Part shown: piece after piece, positions 1 through 7,390 of the stretch
How positions within the stretch are numbered: the first letter of the stretch is position 1
Layout of the letters: each line of letters begins with the position of its first letter
DNA from: Lachnospiraceae bacterium
GTDB lineage: Bacteria > Bacillota > Clostridia > Lachnospirales > Lachnospiraceae
Length of the DNA stretch: 9,491 bases
Assembly: GCA_017958465.1 (NCBI GenBank)
Contig: JAGDCQ010000238.1
Coordinates: 1-9,491, forward strand
Direction: 5' to 3'
Notes under the pieces: generated by a model
The model's input: the letters and a program-made list of their open reading frames with translations, nothing else
Database searches by the model: none
Told to the model about the DNA's origin: nothing
Position numbers and translations under genes: made by a program

Positions 1-623
1 CCGAAAATGATGGCCCCCTTCGGCTTCAAGTGGGTATTATCCGTCTGTTCTTCAAAAGCCTTATATTCACCGGCTTTTATATGCATAAACCAGGTCTTTG
101 TCTCCTCAAAGCCTGCTTTTTCTATAAGATCCCGGCTCAAACCGCAAAGGTCGATACAGGGTACACCTTCCTTTTTCGCAAAGGCAAGCATAGCCTCAGG
201 GTAATCCAGGTGACTGAAGGGCATCAAAGACCTTTTATCATCTTCAAAGCAACGCCTGTATACAGGTGTGATAAGAAGAGGGAAAGCGCCCTTTGAACGC
301 GCCAGGTCACAGAACATCTTCAGGTTTTCCGTATAAGCGCCGTAGGGCTCCGTATACCTTGAAGGATCTTTCTGTTTTTCATCGTTGTGTCCAAACTGGA
401 CGAACAGGAAGTCCCCTTCTTTTATATTATCCTCTATGGCCTTTACCCTGCCTTCGTCAATAAAACTTTTTGTGCTCCTGCCGTTCTCCGCATGGTTGCA
501 GATGAAGACAAAAGGCTTAAGGAATAGGCCAAAATACTGACCTATTCCTGATTGAGGATACGTATTGATATTATTCTTTTTGACCGTGGAATCCCCGGCC
601 CAATGGATCACAGGATATGACAT
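1..623 (-). CDS. SGNH/GDSL hydrolase, rhamnogalacturonan acetylesterase-like (3' end outside window)
   Basis: I translated this gene by hand from the minus strand; 207 codons lie in the window and the C-terminus is cut off at base 1. All catalytic blocks of the SGNH family are visible: GDST at residues 10-13 (nucleophile Ser12), a block II NGRST with Gly48, QFGHND around residues 76-81 (oxyanion Asn80), and DNTH at 195-198 (Asp195 and His198). The spacing, the QFGHND form and a GIGQ segment after GDST resemble family CE12 rhamnogalacturonan acetylesterases such as YesT, which remove acetyl groups from pectin fragments. GDST at residue 10 leaves no room for a signal peptide, so a cytoplasmic enzyme acting on imported oligosaccharides is inferred. 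The ATG is one base after the recA stop, with an AAGG at 633-630 six bases upstream, so translational coupling to recA is likely. The exact substrate is uncertain; another acetyl ester or a short lipid-like ester is possible. Confidence 0.88.
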   Translation of the reverse strand, partial: MSYPVIHWAGDSTVKKNNINTYPQSGIGQYFGLFLKPFVFICNHAENGRSTKSFIDEGRVKAIEDNIKEGDFLFVQFGHNDEKQKDPSRYTEPYGAYTENLKMFCDLARSKGAFPLLITPVYRRCFEDDKRSLMPFSHLDYPEAMLAFAKKEGVPCIDLCGLSRDLIEKAGFEETKTWFMHIKAGEYKAFEEQTDNTHLKPKGAIIF

Positions 624-624
624 A

Positions 625-1692
625 TCAAGCCTTGCCGGTTGCCTTTTTATCTGTTTTTTCTGCTTTGTCTGCCTTGGCGTCCTGAGCTTTATCTTCAGGA
701 AGGCCAAGCTTTGCACGTACTTTTGTATCTATCTCCTTGCAAACGTCAGGATGCTCCGCAAGATAGTTCTTTGCATTCTCACGGCCCTGGCCGATCTTTT
801 CGTCGTTATAGGAGAACCAAGCACCTGTCTTTACAACGATACCTTCGTTTGCAGCTATATCGAGGATGTCGCCCTCGCGGGAGATACCCTTACCGAACAT
901 GATATCAAATTCCGCTTCCTTAAAGGGCGGAGCCACTTTGTTCTTTACTACTTTTACTCTTGTCCTGTTGCCGAGGACTTCCGTACCGGACTTGATAGCC
1001 TCTATCCTTCTTACTTCAAGACGTACGGAGGAGTAGAACTTAAGCGCACGACCACCTGTTGTAGTTTCCGGATTACCAAACATGATGCCGACTTTTTCAC
1101 GTATCTGGTTGATAAAGATAACGATACAATTTGATTTGCTGATAACAGCCGTAAGCTTTCTTAAGGCCTGTGACATAAGACGGGCCTGGAGTCCCACGTG
1201 TGAATCTCCCATCTCGCCTTCTATCTCGGCTTTGGGAACAAGGGCTGCAACAGAGTCTATTATAACGATGTCGACAGCACCGGAACGTACCATTGTCTCG
1301 CAGATCTCAAGAGCCTGCTCACCGTTGTCCGGCTGTGAAATGTAAAGGTTGTCTATATCTACTCCGATGTTTTTAGCATAAACGGGATCGAGAGCGTGCT
1401 CAGCATCGATGAAACCTGCTATACCGCCCCTCTTCTGAACTTCCGCAACGGCATGGAGAGCAACGGTTGTCTTACCGGAAGATTCCTGACCGTAGATCTC
1501 GATGACACGGCCTTTTGGAAAGCCGCCGAGTCCCAGTGCAAGGTCGAGACTCAGAGAGCCTGTGGGAACGGCTTCGACGTTAAGACTTGCCGAATTGTCC
1601 CCGAGCTTCATGACAGTGCCCTTTCCGTATTGTTTCTCGAGCTGCGCGAGGGCGGATTCGAGAGCTTTCATTTTTTCTTCGTTGTTTACCAT
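625..1692 (-). CDS. recA: RecA recombinase
   Basis: RecA forms ATP-dependent filaments on single-stranded DNA, carries out strand exchange and triggers LexA self-cleavage. The 355-residue product is of normal family length. Visible motifs are Walker A GQESSGKT (residues 68-75), the catalytic glutamate in DAEHA (Glu98), Walker B ending at Asp146 in DIVIIDSVAALVP, and the loop L2 region INQIREKVG...NPETTTGGRALKFY (about 195-220). The C-terminal tail from about residue 335 is low-complexity Lys/Asp/Ala, as is common in RecA. The frame stays open upstream to 1851, but ATG 1692 is chosen because AAAGGA lies four bases before it, the usual RecA N-terminus begins here, and the promoter and SOS boxes lie inside the upstream open frame. 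It appears to be a separate transcription unit with LexA-type control, and the esterase gene follows directly. No recX is visible. Confidence 0.99.
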   Translation of the reverse strand: MVNNEEKMKALESALAQLEKQYGKGTVMKLGDNSASLNVEAVPTGSLSLDLALGLGGFPKGRVIEIYGQESSGKTTVALHAVAEVQKRGGIAGFIDAEHALDPVYAKNIGVDIDNLYISQPDNGEQALEICETMVRSGAVDIVIIDSVAALVPKAEIEGEMGDSHVGLQARLMSQALRKLTAVISKSNCIVIFINQIREKVGIMFGNPETTTGGRALKFYSSVRLEVRRIEAIKSGTEVLGNRTRVKVVKNKVAPPFKEAEFDIMFGKGISREGDILDIAANEGIVVKTGAWFSYNDEKIGQGRENAKNYLAEHPDVCKEIDTKVRAKLGLPEDKAQDAKADKAEKTDKKATGKA

Positions 1693-1696
1693 AATA

Positions 1697-1702
1697 TCCT
1701 TT
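1697..1702 (-). promoter_or_regulatory. recA ribosome binding site
   Basis: AAAGGA on the minus strand ends four bases before ATG 1692. It decides this start over in-frame upstream codons such as ATG 1806, which has no such site. Confidence 0.8.
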
Positions 1703-1750
1703 CGTTCGGGCAAAGATAAAGTATTTACTCTTTGAAAAAGAGGTGTACCA

Positions 1751-1790
1751 GGGCAGCAAAAGGTTTCTCCGCCCGTTTGGAAAAACCCTT
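1751..1790 (-). promoter_or_regulatory. Structured recA leader: 12-bp hairpin with possible pseudoknot
   Basis: In the recA 5' leader, the minus-strand segment 1790-1779 pairs with 1770-1759 over 12 positions, two of them G-U, closing an eight-base loop at 1778-1771. Four Ts (1761-1758) overlap the 3' arm and its end, too few for a good intrinsic terminator. GGGC in the loop (1774-1771) can pair with GCCC at 1754-1751, which would form an H-type pseudoknot. The pairing is seen in the sequence; any role in recA mRNA stability, attenuation or translation is inference. Confidence 0.5.
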
Positions 1791-1799
1791 GAGCTTTTG

Positions 1800-1813
1800 C
1801 AAACATTTGTTCT
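1800..1813 (-). promoter_or_regulatory. LexA (SOS) box 2 at the recA transcription start
   Basis: AGAACAAATGTTTG matches the Bacillus-type SOS consensus CGAAC-N4-GTTCG at 8 of 10 defined positions. It covers the predicted start point, about seven bases past the -10 element. It is weaker than the box in the promoter spacer, and the pair suggests two-site LexA repression. Confidence 0.6.
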
Positions 1814-1819
1814 ATAAAC

Positions 1820-1848
1820 AGAATAGCGAATGTTTGTTCGGTTGTCAA
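1820..1848 (-). promoter_or_regulatory. recA promoter (SigA type)
   Basis: A perfect -35 TTGACA (1848-1843), a 17-base spacer and -10 TATTCT (1825-1820, 4 of 6) point toward recA. The expected start lies near 1813, giving a leader of about 120 bases. Upstream of the -35 the DNA is very A/T-rich, with TTTTTATAAAAA at 1853-1864, which could act as an UP element. Confidence 0.85.
1827..1840 (-). promoter_or_regulatory. LexA (SOS) box 1 in the recA promoter spacer
   Basis: CGAACAAACATTCG matches CGAAC-N4-GTTCG at 9 of 10 defined positions; the only difference is A for G at the start of the right half. It lies entirely between the -35 and -10 elements, so LexA bound here would block RNA polymerase. 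Induction by DNA damage is expected from the known SOS circuit of Firmicutes. Confidence 0.82.
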
Positions 1849-1879
1849 CACTTTTTTATAAAAAGATCAAAAAAACCTC

Positions 1880-1926
1880 AAAAAAAGAAAAAGGCCGCAA
1901 ACAAGCATAAACACTTGTTTACAACC
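1880..1926 (-). terminator. Intrinsic terminator downstream of ftsY
   Basis: On the minus strand GGTTGTAAACAAG (1926-1914) pairs over all 13 positions, three of them G-U, with CTTGTTTGCGGCC (1905-1893) around an eight-base loop. It is followed at once by TTTTTCTTTTTTT (1892-1880). No T-run follows on the plus strand, so it acts in one direction. It separates the rnc-smc-ftsY transcript from recA and lies about 145 bases beyond the ftsY stop. Confidence 0.85.
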
Positions 1927-1957
1927 TATATCAACACCGTTTTACGCTCTTAAAAAA

Positions 1958-1986
1958 AGCATATCAAAAGCGAACAAAAATGTAAA
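1958..1986 (-). promoter_or_regulatory. Candidate promoter between ftsY and the terminator
   Basis: TTTACA (1986-1981, 5 of 6 to the -35 consensus), a 17-base spacer and TATGCT (1963-1958, 4 of 6), with TG one base upstream of the -10 as in extended -10 promoters. A transcript would start near 1951 and end at the terminator at 1880, giving about 70 bases. The region is AT-rich, so chance similarity is a real possibility. Apart from this, the terminator and the recA control elements, I see nothing else defined in the 378-base gap. Confidence 0.35.
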
Positions 1987-2070
1987 GAGATACGTGTGTA
2001 AAAAATGAAGTCCGGATTTTCAACATTCTTAACAAAAAGTTTGTTCGTTTTTCACCGGTACACCGCTTCT

Positions 2071-3060
2071 TTACTCGAAGATCGCACGTATATATTCGTC
2101 GGCGTCAAACTTCTGAAGATCCTCAAGCTTTTCTCCGACACCAATATATTTAACGGGGATCCCCATAGCATCCTGGATTGCAAAAGCAATGCCTCCCTTT
2201 GCCGTTCCGTCGAGCTTTGTAAGGATTATACCCGTTATCTTTGCGGCTTCCCCGAACTCCTTTGCCTGTGCAAGGGCATTCTGCCCTGTGGTCGCATCGA
2301 GCACCACAAGCGTCTCCCTGAAGCACCCCGGGTACTCCCTGTCGATCACGCGGTTGATCTTAGCGAGCTCATCCATAAGGTTCTTTTTGTTGTGAAGGCG
2401 CCCTGCCGTATCCACGATAAGTATGTCTGTATTCCTGGACTTAGCTGCGGAAACCGCGTCAAAAACAACAGCCGCAGGGTCTGAACCCTCACTCTGTGAG
2501 ATCATCTCCACACCGGAGCGTTTTGACCACTCACCGAGCTGGTCGATGGCTCCCGCCCTGAAAGTATCCGCAGCGCAGAGGAGCACGTTTTTTCCTGCCT
2601 TCTTCAGCTGCGCGGCGATCTTTCCTACAGTTGTAGTCTTGCCGACACCGTTCACGCCGATCACCATCAGCACGCTCTTCTCGTTCTCAAAACGGTAAGC
2701 GTCGGGCGCGGGCACCATCTGTTCACGCATACTCTCGATCAGGAGCTCCTTGCACTCGGAGGCCCTGTTTATCTTGCGGTCGATAACCTTTCCCTTAAGG
2801 GATTCGATTATCCTCTCTGCCACATTTATACCGCAGTCGGCCATAACAAGGTGTTCCTCTATTTCCTCGTAGAACTCCTCGTCAATATCGTAGGTCTCGA
2901 AAATGTCGTCAAGACCTCCCATTATGGCCTTTCTTGTCTTTGCAAGCCCTTCGGAAAGGCGTTTGAAAAAACCTTTTTTCTCGGGCTTTGCACCTGCGCC
3001 GTCAAGGCCGTCATCAGCCTTCCTGCACATTTCATATTGATACTTGAAACTCAGATCCAT
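2071..3060 (-). CDS. ftsY: Signal recognition particle receptor FtsY
   Basis: FtsY is the membrane-associated SRP-type GTPase that receives Ffh-bound ribosome-nascent chains and passes them to the Sec translocon. The 329-residue protein has a short charged N-terminus (about residues 1-35), a helical N domain, and a complete G domain: P-loop GVNGVGKTTT (135-144), DTFRAGA (165-171), DTAGR (217-221), TKLD (281-284) and the closing GVGE (307-310). The N-terminus is short, as in many Firmicutes, so membrane contact probably relies on the amphipathic start of the N domain. The frame continues to a TTG at 3072, but ATG 3060 is preferred because GGAG (3070-3067) lies six bases before it. It starts 29 bases after the smc stop and is likely the last gene of the rnc-smc-ftsY block. 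ffh, often found just downstream in relatives, is absent here. Confidence 0.98.
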   Translation of the reverse strand: MDLSFKYQYEMCRKADDGLDGAGAKPEKKGFFKRLSEGLAKTRKAIMGGLDDIFETYDIDEEFYEEIEEHLVMADCGINVAERIIESLKGKVIDRKINRASECKELLIESMREQMVPAPDAYRFENEKSVLMVIGVNGVGKTTTVGKIAAQLKKAGKNVLLCAADTFRAGAIDQLGEWSKRSGVEMISQSEGSDPAAVVFDAVSAAKSRNTDILIVDTAGRLHNKKNLMDELAKINRVIDREYPGCFRETLVVLDATTGQNALAQAKEFGEAAKITGIILTKLDGTAKGGIAFAIQDAMGIPVKYIGVGEKLEDLQKFDADEYIRAIFE

Positions 3061-3066
3061 TGTAAT

Positions 3067-3070
3067 CTCC
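3067..3070 (-). promoter_or_regulatory. ftsY ribosome binding site
   Basis: GGAG with six bases to ATG 3060. It overlaps the region of the in-frame TTG at 3072, which therefore cannot use it, and so fixes the start at the ATG. Confidence 0.8.
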
Positions 3071-3089
3071 AAACTTCTGCTAAAAACCT

Positions 3090-6000
3090 TTACTTGTCAA
3101 GCTGCCCGTCGATAAGGTTGACGGAAACCTGGGTGGAAACGCCCTTTTCCTGCATTGTTATGCCGTACAGACGGTCTGCCGAGGACATAGTCCCGCGCCT
3201 GTGCGTGATAACGATGAACTGGGTTTCGGCCTTGAGCTTTTCAAGGTATTTTGCAAACCTCTTAACGTTAGAATCGTCAAGCGCAGCCTCTATCTCGTCC
3301 AGGAGGCAGAAAGGCGAAGGCTTGAGGTTCTGGATGGCAAAGAGCAGTGAAATAGCGGTGAGCGCCTTCTCTCCGCCGGAAAGCTGCATCATATTCTGCA
3401 GTTTCTTTCCCGGCGGCTGTGCATTAATCTTAATGCCGGCCTCGAGCACATCCTCTTCTTCCGTAAGCTCGAGAGTGCCCTTTCCGCCGCCGAACAGCTC
3501 CTTAAATACCACATCAAACTGTGCCGCGATCTTCGCGAACTCCTCAGTAAACTGCCTGCGCATATCCGCATCCAGCTCCGCGATGATATTCTGCAGTTTT
3601 TCCTCTGCAAGCTTTATGTCGTTCTTCTGCTTTGTAAGGAATTCGTAACGTTCCGCAGTCTCTTTATATTCCTCGATGGCGTTTACGTTAACGTTACCCA
3701 GATCCTTTATCCCGTTCTTAAGCTCTGAGATCCTCCGCCTGTTGGCTGTTGCAGACCCCGGCGCCTCAGACCTTAAGCTTTCGGCGGAAGTCGGTGTCAG
3801 CTCATATTCCTCCCAAAGGTAAGTGACGGAAGAATCCAGATAAGCGGAAAGCTTCTCGATATTTCCCTCAAGCCTGTACTTCTCTTTTTCAAGAGAGCCC
3901 ATGAGGTTCATAAGCTCTTCGCTCTTTTTGAAGATACTGCCGTTCTTCTTGTTTATCTCGTCCTTTTCGGTCTCTAAGGCCTCTATCTCCTCTGCAAGAG
4001 CGGCTGCGTGCTTTGCGCAGTCCTCGGACTGAATGCGCTTCTTTTCGCAATCCTGTTTCCTTAAGGTCTCCTGCTCCTCAAAGTCTGCGGCGCTCGAGAC
4101 GATATGCTCAAGATCATCAGACAGCTTTTTAAGCTCGCTTTCCGCACGCTTAAGGTTTTCGTCCATCTGGGAGCTTGCACCCGTCAGATTAGCCGTCTCA
4201 ACGTTTATGGAGGTTGCCCTCTCCATCAGGTCTTTTTTGTAGTCTTCTTCTTTCCTGAGGAGGCCTGTATATTCTTCGATCCTCTTCTTGTTCTCTAAGC
4301 TGCGCCTGTCGTTTTCCTCAAGCTCATTGTTCTTGTCGGCTGTCTCTTTATCAAGCTCAGCGAGCTTTTCCTCAAAGGTGCCAAGCTTCACGGTGAGCTG
4401 CGTATATTCGTCTGCGATCTCGTTCTTCTTGCTCTGCTCCTGGTTAAGGTTCATCTTTGCCGTGTTCTGGAGCACAAAGCAGTCGGAAAGCTTCGACCTC
4501 AACTCCTCATCGCACTTGCGCAGGGCCTTTAACGTCTCGGCGCTGTCGCTGATATCCTGTGTAAGGCTCTCGCGGCGCTTTAACATCTTATCCCTTGTTT
4601 CCTCGCGTTCCTCGATCTCACGCCTGCGGCCCAGCAGATTAGTGTTGTTCTTAAAGGAACCGCCGGAGATAGAACCGCCCGGAGTAAGGTATTCACCCTC
4701 CACGGTAACGATCCTTAAGCCGTATTTATGCTTTTTCTGAAGCTTAACGGCATTTTCGAATGTATCGACCACGAGGATGCGCCCGATCAGGTACTTCACA
4801 ACATTTTCGTATATCTTCTCGGTTTCTACAAGGTCGGAAGCATACGCTATAACGCCCTTTTCGCCCGAAAGATCCTCGTCCTTTTCGCGCATGGCTTCGT
4901 TGATGCCGGTGATGGGCAGGAACGTCGCACGCCCAAGCTTATTGGTCTTCAGGAAATCGATAAGCTTCTTTGCCGTATCCTCATCGTCCGTGACGATATT
5001 CTGGATATTGCCGCCAAGGGCCGTCTCAACCGCCGTCTCGTACTTCTTCTCAACAGATATAAGATCCGCAACAACTCCGTGGATCCCTTTGACGGAATCC
5101 TTCTGCTGCATAACCTTTCTTATGCTCGAGCCGTACCCTTCGTAGCGTTCAGCGATATCCTTTAACGCATCTATCCTGGATTCCAGAGCCGAGATCTTGG
5201 TATTAAGGTCGTTCAGCTCTTCCTCGTTTTTAGCCTTTTTCTCGCGCTCATCCGTGATCTTTCCGGCAAGTGCCTCGATCTCTTCCGAGATATCGGCGGT
5301 ATTCTTTACCGCTTCCTTAAGCTTTTCCTCACGTACCGCGATCTCTTTGTCGATAAGGGCTTCATCGCTCTTATTCTTTAAGATCGCGCTGTTCACCTCG
5401 GCTTTCGCTATCTGCGTCTGCTCTTTCAGGGTCTTTAAGCGCTGTATCTCGGTCTTTATGTCAGAGTTCGAATTGATAAACCCGAAGACATCCTTGTTGA
5501 GGTTTTCCATGCTCTTTTCGCGCGCGGAAATAGCCTCAGTGATGCTCCTTATCTCATCGATCATCTCCTGCTTTGCATCATTTAAGCGTTCGAGCTTTTC
5601 GTTTGTCTCGGAAAGCTTTGCCGCCTGTACTTCAAGTTCCTTCTGCTTTTCCTCCACCGCTTTTTTCGCAGTGTCGATACGTTCCCTGAAGTTCTCGCGA
5701 TTCTGGGAGATACCGGCAAGCTGCTCGTTAAGAAGCAGGATCTCTCCCTTTAATTTTTCGGCAAGGACCTCAAGGGCAGACTTCTCCTCCCTGTACTCCG
5801 AAAGCTTAAGATCACACTCCTTAAGCCTCTCCGTGAGGTTTTCGTACTCTTCCTTCACGCCTGCGTAAGAGTTTTTTGCATCATCAAGATCCTCCGAAAC
5901 ACTTGACAGTCTCGAAGTGAAATCGTCTTTCTGCTTTTTGTTCGACTCATATTCAATGAAGAACTGGTCGATCTCTACAGTCTTTAACTCTTCCTTGAGC

Positions 6001-6650
6001 TTAAGGTATTCCTTAGCCGTTGCCGACTGCTGCTCAAGAGGCCCGATCCTGTGCTCTATCTCCGCAATGATATCGTTCACGCGGGACAGGTTGAGCTTCT
6101 CCTCCTCGAGGTTTTTCTCAGCTATGGCCTTGCGCTTCTTGAACTTTACGATACCGGCTGCTTCGTCAAAGAGCTCGCGCCTGTCCTCAGGTTTTCCCGA
6201 GAGCACCTTGTCTATCTGGCCCTGCCCGATGATAGAGTACCCCTCTTTACCCACACCTGTGTCCATAAAGAGTTCCTGTACGTCTCTGAGCCTGCAGGCG
6301 GAATTGTTGATGAGATATTCGCTCTCACCCGAACGGTAAACACGCCTTGCGACGGTAACCTCCTCAAAATCGATGGGGAGCTTGTGGTCATAGTTGTCCA
6401 TGGTTATCGCAACATATGCAAACCCCATGGGCTTTCTGGTCTCGGTGCCTGAGAATATGAAATCCTGCATATTTGAGCCTCTGAGGCTCTTTGCACTCTG
6501 CTCACCAAGTACCCAGCGCATGGCGTCTGCGATATTGCTCTTTCCTGAGCCGTTAGGCCCAACAATACCCGTGATACCGTCGTGGAAGTCCAGCACTATT
6601 TTATTTGCAAAGGATTTGAATCCGTGTATTTCAATGCTTTTTAAGTACAT
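3090..6650 (-). CDS. smc: Chromosome segregation ATPase SMC
   Basis: SMC is the long coiled-coil ATPase that, with ScpA and ScpB, organises and separates the chromosome. The 1186-residue protein is full length for the family. The N-terminal head has Walker A GPNGSGKS (31-38) and a Q-loop region GQGQID (142-147). A heptad-like, Glu/Lys-rich coiled coil runs from about 165 to 500. The hinge spans about 500-670 and includes GYGSSIRKV, the GGNIQNIV segment and the glycine-rich TPGGSISGGSF. A second coil returns to the C-terminal head, which has the signature LSGGEKALTA (1090-1099) and Walker B with D-loop FCLLDEIEAALDD (about 1114-1126). No frameshift or missing motif was seen. The ATG shares its A with the rnc stop in TAATG, with only a weak GGA before it, so translation is probably coupled to rnc. 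ftsY follows 29 bases later. Confidence 0.99.
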   Translation of the reverse strand: MYLKSIEIHGFKSFANKIVLDFHDGITGIVGPNGSGKSNIADAMRWVLGEQSAKSLRGSNMQDFIFSGTETRKPMGFAYVAITMDNYDHKLPIDFEEVTVARRVYRSGESEYLINNSACRLRDVQELFMDTGVGKEGYSIIGQGQIDKVLSGKPEDRRELFDEAAGIVKFKKRKAIAEKNLEEEKLNLSRVNDIIAEIEHRIGPLEQQSATAKEYLKLKEELKTVEIDQFFIEYESNKKQKDDFTSRLSSVSEDLDDAKNSYAGVKEEYENLTERLKECDLKLSEYREEKSALEVLAEKLKGEILLLNEQLAGISQNRENFRERIDTAKKAVEEKQKELEVQAAKLSETNEKLERLNDAKQEMIDEIRSITEAISAREKSMENLNKDVFGFINSNSDIKTEIQRLKTLKEQTQIAKAEVNSAILKNKSDEALIDKEIAVREEKLKEAVKNTADISEEIEALAGKITDEREKKAKNEEELNDLNTKISALESRIDALKDIAERYEGYGSSIRKVMQQKDSVKGIHGVVADLISVEKKYETAVETALGGNIQNIVTDDEDTAKKLIDFLKTNKLGRATFLPITGINEAMREKDEDLSGEKGVIAYASDLVETEKIYENVVKYLIGRILVVDTFENAVKLQKKHKYGLRIVTVEGEYLTPGGSISGGSFKNNTNLLGRRREIEEREETRDKMLKRRESLTQDISDSAETLKALRKCDEELRSKLSDCFVLQNTAKMNLNQEQSKKNEIADEYTQLTVKLGTFEEKLAELDKETADKNNELEENDRRSLENKKRIEEYTGLLRKEEDYKKDLMERATSINVETANLTGASSQMDENLKRAESELKKLSDDLEHIVSSAADFEEQETLRKQDCEKKRIQSEDCAKHAAALAEEIEALETEKDEINKKNGSIFKKSEELMNLMGSLEKEKYRLEGNIEKLSAYLDSSVTYLWEEYELTPTSAESLRSEAPGSATANRRRISELKNGIKDLGNVNVNAIEEYKETAERYEFLTKQKNDIKLAEEKLQNIIAELDADMRRQFTEEFAKIAAQFDVVFKELFGGGKGTLELTEEEDVLEAGIKINAQPPGKKLQNMMQLSGGEKALTAISLLFAIQNLKPSPFCLLDEIEAALDDSNVKRFAKYLEKLKAETQFIVITHRRGTMSSADRLYGITMQEKGVSTQVSVNLIDGQLDK

Positions 6651-7351
6651 TATTCATCCAACGTTTCTTTTTTTAATTCTTTGAGGGATTTCTCCGCCGC
6701 ATCGCGCTCGGCTGCGCGGACAGACTTCCCGACACCTTTCTCAAGGAGCCTCGTTCCCACATAAGCCTGAACTATATAGGTCTTGTCGTTGCTTTTGCCC
6801 GACTCCGACACTATCACGTATTTCACGGTCTCATGGGTGGTCTTTGCCTGGAAGTACTGTGATATAGCGGTCTTGGGGTCCGTAACGTCCGCATTCGGAT
6901 CGATGTCGAACAGGAGCTTATCGAGAATGAACTTCCTTGCATTCTCAAGCCCGCCGTCCAGATAAATTGCGGCGATCAGGGCTTCGCAGGCATCGGAAAC
7001 GATAGAGGGCCTGTCGGCGCCTCCCTGCTGTTTTGCACCCGCCCCAAGCCTTATGTAGGATCCGAGATCGAACATCTTTGCATGGTTAAAGAGAGCCGTC
7101 TCGCATACCGCAGAGGCACGGAGCTTTGTAAGCTTTCCCTCATCGAACTTTTTGCATTTTTCAAATATAAATTCGCTTGAAACAAGCTCCAGAACAGCAT
7201 CTCCAAGGAACTCCAGGCGCTCGTTGTCCGAAACTCCCTTTACCTGCACTTCGTGCATATAGGAGCTGTGGGTGAGCGCAGTCTGCAGGAGTTTTTTATC
7301 TTTAAAGCTGTAACCGATATCTTCTTCAAGCTTTGAAAGAGAAACCGCCAT
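6650..7351 (-). CDS. rnc: Ribonuclease III
   Basis: RNase III cuts double-stranded RNA in rRNA precursors, mRNA leaders and sense-antisense duplexes. From ATG 7351 the product is 233 residues, normal for the family. The nuclease domain has the signature NERLEFLGDAVLE with Glu47 and Asp51, and the second metal-binding pair Asp120 and Glu123 in SDACEALIAAIYLDGG. A double-stranded RNA-binding domain follows at about 157-229, ending in the GVGKSVRAAERDAAEKSL segment. The frame stays open to ATG 7408, which would add 19 residues, but ATG 7351 is favoured by GGAG six bases upstream and by the usual N-terminus. The gene lies behind an intrinsic terminator that follows acpP, and I see no good promoter in the 66 bases between that terminator and this start, so expression may depend on read-through. 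Its stop overlaps the smc start by one base. Confidence 0.97.
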   Translation of the reverse strand: MAVSLSKLEEDIGYSFKDKKLLQTALTHSSYMHEVQVKGVSDNERLEFLGDAVLELVSSEFIFEKCKKFDEGKLTKLRASAVCETALFNHAKMFDLGSYIRLGAGAKQQGGADRPSIVSDACEALIAAIYLDGGLENARKFILDKLLFDIDPNADVTDPKTAISQYFQAKTTHETVKYVIVSESGKSNDKTYIVQAYVGTRLLEKGVGKSVRAAERDAAEKSLKELKKETLDE

Positions 7352-7357
7352 AATGAT

Positions 7358-7361
7358 CTCC
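7358..7361 (-). promoter_or_regulatory. rnc ribosome binding site
   Basis: GGAG, six bases before ATG 7351. It selects this start over the in-frame ATGs at 7363 and 7408, which have no comparable site. Confidence 0.75.
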
Positions 7362-7372
7362 ATCAGCGCAGG

Positions 7373-7390
7373 AAAGCCGGCCCCGGCTTC
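7373..7390 (-). promoter_or_regulatory. GC-rich hairpin in the rnc leader
   Basis: The minus-strand sequence 7390-7384 pairs with 7379-7373 over seven positions, one of them G-U, closing a four-base loop GGGC. It lies 11 bases upstream of the rnc ribosome binding site. If ATG 7408 were the true start, it would be coding sequence instead. A regulatory role is inference. Confidence 0.35.

Noticed and set aside
565..1134. 189-codon plus-strand open frame opposite recA
   Set aside because: It lies wholly antisense to the 3' part of recA and its upstream edge, has no ribosome site, and its composition is that of a reversed coding strand.
1693..1851. N-terminal extension of RecA by up to 53 residues, including ATG 1806
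   Set aside because: This stretch holds the promoter, both LexA boxes and the leader hairpin; ATG 1806 has no ribosome site and lies only about seven bases from the predicted start of transcription, and RecA homologues begin at 1692.
1853..1864. TTTTTATAAAAA palindrome upstream of the recA -35
   Set aside because: It is simple A/T sequence, better explained as UP-element-like DNA than as a separate operator.
2039..2047. A third LexA-like half site (CGAACAAAC) downstream of ftsY
   Set aside because: The left half repeats the sequence of box 1, but the right half matches at only two of five positions and no promoter is placed next to it.
2851..3648. 265-codon plus-strand open frame across the ftsY-smc junction
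   Set aside because: It is antisense to two certain genes, and its Ser/Phe-rich product is what the complement of Glu/Lys-rich coding sequence gives.
5197..5868. 223-codon plus-strand open frame rich in Ser and Phe inside smc
   Set aside because: It is a shadow of the smc coiled-coil region; GAA and GAG codons read in reverse as TTC and CTC.
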